Assembly: GCA_002428215.1 (NCBI GenBank)
Contig: DIUI01000021.1
Location: 1 to 33,814 of the forward strand
Direction: 5' to 3'
From: Prolixibacteraceae bacterium UBA6162
GTDB taxonomy: Bacteria; Bacteroidota; Bacteroidia; Bacteroidales; Prolixibacteraceae
Length of the DNA: 33,814 nt
The notes beneath the pieces were generated by a model, which saw nothing but the letters and a program-made list of their open reading frames with translations, searched no databases and was not told where the DNA came from. The first letter of the stretch is position 1, and each line of letters begins with the position of its first letter. Made by a program: the position numbers and the translations under genes. Below are positions 30,019 to 33,814 of the stretch, piece after piece.

Positions 30019-31188
30019 ATGACTTCTGACAACAGGTATATGGCGCGCGGCGTTTCGGCCTCAAAAGAGGATGTGCATTCGGCCATCCGGAAGATCGACA
30101 AAGGCCTGTTTCCCAATGCCTTTTGCAAAATCATTCCCGACATTCTGGGAGGAGATTCAGATTGGTGTAATATTATGCATGCCGATGGAGCGGGAACCAA
30201 ATCATCACTGGCTTATCTTTACTGGAAGGAAACCGGCGACATCTCGGTGTGGAAGGGTATTGCGCAGGATGCCCTGATTATGAACATAGACGACCTTATC
30301 TGTGTTGGGGCTACCGACAATATATTGGTTTCATCGACCATAGGACGCAACAAACACAGGATTCCCGGAGAGGTTATTGCAGCAATCATTAATGGTACCG
30401 AGGAGGTTTGTGCCACACTCAGACAAATGGGCATTGGCGTTTATTTAACCGGCGGTGAAACAGCAGATGTGGGCGACCTGGTGCGAACCATTATCGTTGA
30501 CTCCACCGTTACAGCCAGAATGCCCAAAAAGGAGGTCATCGATGCAGGAAATATCAGAGCAGGAAATGTAATTATAGGGCTTTCATCGTCAGGCCAGGCC
30601 ACCTATGAGGAGCAATACAACTCCGGAATGGGCAGTAATGGTCTCACCTCGGCACGACATGATCTTTTTTCCAACTATCTGGCAGAAAAATATCCGGAAA
30701 GCTTCGATACAGACTTACCCAAAGAGCTTGTGTATGCAGGAAACCTATCTTTGACCGACCGAATTGAGGAGATTGGCATCGATGCCGGAAAGATGGTACT
30801 CTCGCCTACACGAACCTATGCCCCTGTAATCAAGGAAATGTTGCAAAAATTTCGTGACAGGATTAATGGAATCGTGCATTGTTCAGGAGGAGCACATACC
30901 AAGGTTCTTCATTTCGTAGATCAGGTGCATATAATTAAAGACAACCTTTTTCCGATACCGGTGCTTTTCAGAACTATTCAGCAACAATCGGGAACCCAAT
31001 GGCAAGAGATGTATAAGGTTTTTAACATGGGGCACCGAATGGAGGTTTATTCGGATATTGAAACTGCTCCCGAGTTAATTGCCATAGCCCAAAAATTCAA
31101 TATTGAAGCCCGGATTATTGGCAGGGTCGAGCCTTTTGAAGGTAAGAAACTCACCATTCATTCCGAAGCCGGAATTTTCGAATATTAG
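30019..31188 (+). CDS. purM: phosphoribosylformylglycinamidine cyclo-ligase (AIR synthetase)
   Basis: A 389-residue protein of the PurM/AIR synthase family, which closes the imidazole ring of AIR from FGAM and ATP in purine synthesis. Features: HADGAGTKSSLAYLYWKETG (nucleotide and substrate site), IAQDALIMNIDDLICVGATD, TGGETADVGDLVRTIIVDSTVTARM, the IIGLSSSGQATYEEQYNSGMGSNGLTSAR region and the C-terminal VFNMGHRMEVY. It is longer than E. coli PurM (about 345) and belongs to the divergent form seen in Bacteroidota. No other purine genes are adjacent; prfA follows 128 bases downstream. Confidence 0.93.
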   Translation: MTSDNRYMARGVSASKEDVHSAIRKIDKGLFPNAFCKIIPDILGGDSDWCNIMHADGAGTKSSLAYLYWKETGDISVWKGIAQDALIMNIDDLICVGATDNILVSSTIGRNKHRIPGEVIAAIINGTEEVCATLRQMGIGVYLTGGETADVGDLVRTIIVDSTVTARMPKKEVIDAGNIRAGNVIIGLSSSGQATYEEQYNSGMGSNGLTSARHDLFSNYLAEKYPESFDTDLPKELVYAGNLSLTDRIEEIGIDAGKMVLSPTRTYAPVIKEMLQKFRDRINGIVHCSGGAHTKVLHFVDQVHIIKDNLFPIPVLFRTIQQQSGTQWQEMYKVFNMGHRMEVYSDIETAPELIAIAQKFNIEARIIGRVEPFEGKKLTIHSEAGIFEY

Positions 31189-31316
31189 CTTGGCCCATGT
31201 CGATTTAGCATCGCCGGCCAGGGCTGAAGTCAAAAAGTAAGTTAATCCCTCAAAGCATACAATCCGGCTGAATTCAAAACTCTCTTTCTACCAGCAGACG
31301 ATTATACAACAACCAT

Positions 31317-32402
31317 ATGACCGATTTATCACTTTTAAGTAAATACGAAACCATACAATACAGATTTGAAGAGGTTTCGCAGCAGATTACCGATCCGGGC
31401 GTGATGACGGATATGAAGCGGTATGTAAAGCTCAATCAGGAATACAAACGTTTAGATGCTTTGGTTCGGGCCTTCAAGGAATACAAAGCGCTGGCCGACA
31501 ACATTGAAACCGGTAAGCAGATGCTCGCCGAAGAGACAGATCCCGATTTGCGGGATATGGCCCGTGAAGAGATTGAAAACAGTGAGGCACTGCTTCCTGA
31601 ATATGAACAAAAAATCAAACTACTTCTCGTTCCTTCTGACCCTGAGGATGCAAAAAATGCTATTCTGGAAATTCGGGCCGGCACAGGGGGCGATGAAGCC
31701 AGCATTTTTGCTGGTGATCTGTTTAAGATGTATGCTAAATTCTGTGAACGCAGGGGTTGGCGACTTGAAGTAACCAGCACCAGTGAAGGAACTGCCGGCG
31801 GGTTCAAGGAGATCGTTGCGTCGGTGACTGGCGACGGGGTATATGGCGTATTAAAATATGAATCGGGAGTGCACCGCGTGCAGCGGGTACCACAGACAGA
31901 AACCCAGGGAAGAGTGCACACCTCTGCAGCCACAGTAGCGGTATTACCCGAAGCCGAAGAGTTCGACGTTGATCTCAAAGAGAGCGATATTCGCAAAGAT
32001 ACTTACTGTTCAAGCGGTCCGGGTGGCCAATCGGTCAACACAACCTATTCTGCTGTAAGGTTGACCCATATTCCTACAGGAATCGTTGTGGCAATTCAGG
32101 ATGAAAAATCACAGTTAAAAAACTTAGCCAAGGCAATGACCGAACTCCGGACAAGAATTTACAATATGGAGTATCAAAAATATATCGATGCCATTGCTTC
32201 AAAACGTAAAACTATGGTATCTACAGGCGACCGCTCTGCAAAGATCAGAACCTACAACTGGCCTCAAGGAAGGGTTACCGATCACCGTATCGGGCTCACC
32301 CTGTACAACCTGCCGGCAATCATAGCCGGCGATATCGATGAGATTATTGAGAAGCTTATGGTGGAGGAGAACTCAGAACGGTTAAAAGAGGCCGATCTTT
32401 AG
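31317..32402 (+). CDS. prfA: peptide chain release factor 1
   Basis: A 361-residue class I release factor that ends translation at UAA and UAG. The GGQ catalytic motif is at 236-238 in SSGPGGQSVNTTYSAVRLTH. The anticodon-like P-x-T tripeptide is PQT (192-194) in RVPQTETQGRVHTSA, where PAT is common; a P-x-T there, and not SPF, identifies RF1 over RF2. The C-terminal RTYNWPQGRVTDHRIGLTLYNL is also RF1-type. No programmed frameshift is present, as expected for RF1. It ends with a good terminator. Confidence 0.98.
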   Translation: MTDLSLLSKYETIQYRFEEVSQQITDPGVMTDMKRYVKLNQEYKRLDALVRAFKEYKALADNIETGKQMLAEETDPDLRDMAREEIENSEALLPEYEQKIKLLLVPSDPEDAKNAILEIRAGTGGDEASIFAGDLFKMYAKFCERRGWRLEVTSTSEGTAGGFKEIVASVTGDGVYGVLKYESGVHRVQRVPQTETQGRVHTSAATVAVLPEAEEFDVDLKESDIRKDTYCSSGPGGQSVNTTYSAVRLTHIPTGIVVAIQDEKSQLKNLAKAMTELRTRIYNMEYQKYIDAIASKRKTMVSTGDRSAKIRTYNWPQGRVTDHRIGLTLYNLPAIIAGDIDEIIEKLMVEENSERLKEADL

Positions 32403-32426
32403 TCCACATTAAAATCTTAACACCAT

Positions 32427-32460
32427 AAAAGCCCGATTACATTGTTAACCGGGCTTTTAC
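32427..32460 (+). terminator. terminator of prfA (possibly bidirectional)
   Basis: A perfect 9-bp stem AAAAGCCCG (32427-32435) / CGGGCTTTT (32450-32458) with a 14-base loop, 25 bases after the prfA stop. Its A-start and T-end make it work on either strand, so it may also end the convergent lipoprotein transcript (stop at 32514). Confidence 0.8.
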
Positions 32461-32513
32461 AATCTAAAACCAACATATCTCCTGCGGCATGCCAACCGCT
32501 AAGCGAAGAATGT

Positions 32514-33752
32514 TCAGAAAGTATAGGTTACCAAATAGCTTTTCCCATTGCTGGTGGTAATGGTAACTTTATCAAAAACATTGGCAGCCCCGCCCGGAAT
32601 ATAAAATGATGCCTGTCCCGAGGAGTTGGTTGTTTTATTTTCGGACTTACTATAGCCGTCGGTTCCAATAATATGAAACGTAATGCTACATCCAGCCACA
32701 GTAGGAATAACTGTTGCCGTTACCGTCACACCTTGCCCGGGTGCAGGATCAGACGGGTTGGGAGTTGCAGTAACAAAAGAGATATCAGCACAATTGGTTG
32801 ATGTATAAGGTTCAACATTCGTGCAAACCTCTGCAGTACCCCCGGCAGATGCTTCTCCGAGTTTTACCGGGTTAATGTCGATTATTTTATTGGTGCCGGC
32901 AGCGGGTAACGAAAAATTCTTCATTACAACCGGTGCATATCCCTCTACCGCTATGGTTACGGTAGCTCCCTGCCCAATCAAATGCACTGGTAACTTGCCG
33001 CCTACGGATGTTTTTCCGGTAAGCATATACTCACCGGCAGTAGCCCCGGTTGATTTAACTCCAGAATACCAATTGGCAAACCAGGTAACAGTTTTACCCA
33101 CGCCCACCCCAACAACCGTAATGGTTGCCACAGCAGGAAGGGTTGCAGCCCCAACTATAAGGCCCACGCCAATGGCAGCGCCTGTTCCTACAGCTGCACC
33201 TAAACCAACATTCACCGCTTTGGTGGTCTTCTGCTGCCGGAGTTCATTGATTGCAGCAATATAAGTGTTGTCGTCAATCTCCTTATTGTCCCACTTTTTA
33301 TTTATTGCAGCAACATCGCCTTTTGTTTCATTAATCAGGTCGGCCACCGACTTAACCAGCGCAGGTGAGATTCCATTTCCGATATCAGGGATAAAATCGA
33401 CCGGATTACAGATCGCTTCTGAAGCACTCTTGGTGCTCACCTTTCCTGCCCTTTTCTGAAGGTCCTGGATTTCCTCCATTATTTCGACAAACGCCTCACC
33501 GGCCACAACAAAATCATCGACCACCTTTTTTGCCTGGGTAACCGTCATTCCGCCAAAGGCAGCAGATTCGAACGCCTGGGTCTTTTGCACAAAAGTCTCC
33601 ATGGCAACATGAAGATCAGACACCTGTAGACTGAAGTCGTTCACCAGCTCTACTGGATCATCGACCCCCTTGAGCAAATCGCAGGAGGAGATTAATTGCA
33701 TTCCAACAATTATTAAGATTGGAAGCAGCAACAGTTTTGTCAGATTTTTCAT
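32514..33752 (-). CDS. lipoprotein with glycine-rich hydrophobic hairpin and Ig-like C-terminus
   Basis: I do not recognise this 412-residue protein as a known family. It has a lipoprotein signal ending in LISSC (Cys24), a helical, amphipathic N-terminal region (about 35-175), and then a long glycine/alanine-rich hydrophobic stretch (about 180-222, with GLGAAVGTGAAIGVGLIVGA and TITVVGVGVG) that could form two membrane-crossing helices or a glycine zipper. A PEGA/carboxypeptidase-regulatory-like beta segment (about 250-298) follows, then an Ig-like domain (about 320-412) with PNPSDPAPGQGVTVTATV. It probably sits on the outer membrane. The layout recalls helical pore-forming proteins, but that is speculation. 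It has a good promoter candidate directly upstream. Confidence 0.75.
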   Translation of the reverse strand: MKNLTKLLLLPILIIVGMQLISSCDLLKGVDDPVELVNDFSLQVSDLHVAMETFVQKTQAFESAAFGGMTVTQAKKVVDDFVVAGEAFVEIMEEIQDLQKRAGKVSTKSASEAICNPVDFIPDIGNGISPALVKSVADLINETKGDVAAINKKWDNKEIDDNTYIAAINELRQQKTTKAVNVGLGAAVGTGAAIGVGLIVGAATLPAVATITVVGVGVGKTVTWFANWYSGVKSTGATAGEYMLTGKTSVGGKLPVHLIGQGATVTIAVEGYAPVVMKNFSLPAAGTNKIIDINPVKLGEASAGGTAEVCTNVEPYTSTNCADISFVTATPNPSDPAPGQGVTVTATVIPTVAGCSITFHIIGTDGYSKSENKTTNSSGQASFYIPGGAANVFDKVTITTSNGKSYLVTYTF

Positions 33753-33756
33753 ACAC

Positions 33757-33787
33757 CAAATATTTGTTAGTTTCCGCCTTAATCAAA
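33757..33787 (-). promoter_or_regulatory. promoter of the lipoprotein gene
   Basis: On the minus strand TTTG (33787-33784), exactly 19 bases, then AATATTTG (33764-33757). The -33 box is perfect and the -7 box has one mismatch to TAnnTTTG. Transcription would begin within a few bases of the ATG at 33752, so the message may be leaderless or nearly so. Confidence 0.5.
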
Positions 33788-33814
33788 TTCGTTGCCCTGA
33801 TTGATCAGAAGGTC

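Noticed and set aside
31436..31996. 186-residue open frame on the minus strand inside prfA
   Set aside because: It lies antisense to a perfectly recognisable release factor 1, is Ser-rich with low complexity, and has no family features; it is a shadow of the real gene.
1..33814. Mobile elements, CRISPR arrays, tRNA or rRNA genes
   Set aside because: I looked through the intergenic stretches and found no transposase-like frame, repeat-spacer array, tRNA arm signature or rRNA-like sequence.

Overview
The window looks like chromosomal DNA from a member of the Bacteroidota, most likely class Bacteroidia. The signs are family-level: the long form of urocanate hydratase, the GH3 + serine-hydrolase fusion protein, DUF1573 and DUF1080 proteins, the zinc-ribbon / Nif3 / MerR / M23 / alaS neighbourhood, and several promoters of the Bacteroidota type (TTTG, 19 bases, TAnnTTTG) in place of sigma70 boxes. 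I cannot name a genus. Base and codon use look even throughout. I saw no insertion sequence, integrase, phage gene, CRISPR array, tRNA or rRNA.

Layout. 1-876 (+): the end of ispF, a CoA-binding-fold protein and a thioredoxin-like protein, in tandem. 896-6695 (-): urocanate hydratase; a coiled-coil zinc-ribbon protein with a clear terminator; Nif3-like and MerR genes overlapping by 4 bases; a membrane-anchored M23 peptidase. 6696-6879 is the divergent control region to alaS (+), and it holds a long interrupted palindrome. 9519-11992 (-): an exported endonuclease/exonuclease/phosphatase and a beta-helix lipoprotein, coupled. 12098-17947: a probable peptidoglycan amino-sugar salvage module, with a sodium:solute symporter and NamZ/DUF1343 (-) divergent from a GH3-serine hydrolase fusion (+). 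18183-19340 (+): a small HTH protein and a DUF1080 lipoprotein, separated by a terminator.

19409-25935 reads as a nitric-oxide / nitrosative-stress island. On the minus strand are a Crp/Fnr-type regulator, a DUF1573 protein, a DUF1858-DUF2249 protein, a DUF438-hemerythrin-PAS protein and an Rrf2 regulator. On the plus strand are Ric (YtfE/ScdA, iron-sulfur repair) and a NirK-like multicopper protein. The NirK-like protein is the most unusual item. It keeps the type 1 and type 2 copper ligand pattern, but the two catalytic residues of copper nitrite reductases are replaced by Ser and Val. It also has a third, C-terminal cupredoxin domain and a C-terminal membrane anchor. Candidate operators lie upstream of ric/rrf2 and of the DUF438 gene.

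26023-32402: a GDSL lipoprotein and kynureninase (+); an SRPBCC protein and pyrE (-); Nudix, purM and prfA (+). The pyrE promoter appears to run across the start codon of the divergent Nudix gene. 32514-33752 (-) is an unrecognised lipoprotein with a glycine-rich hydrophobic hairpin.

No stretch without a gene exceeds about 300 bases. The longest is 3838-4130. All family calls come from reading motifs; no database search or structure prediction was run.
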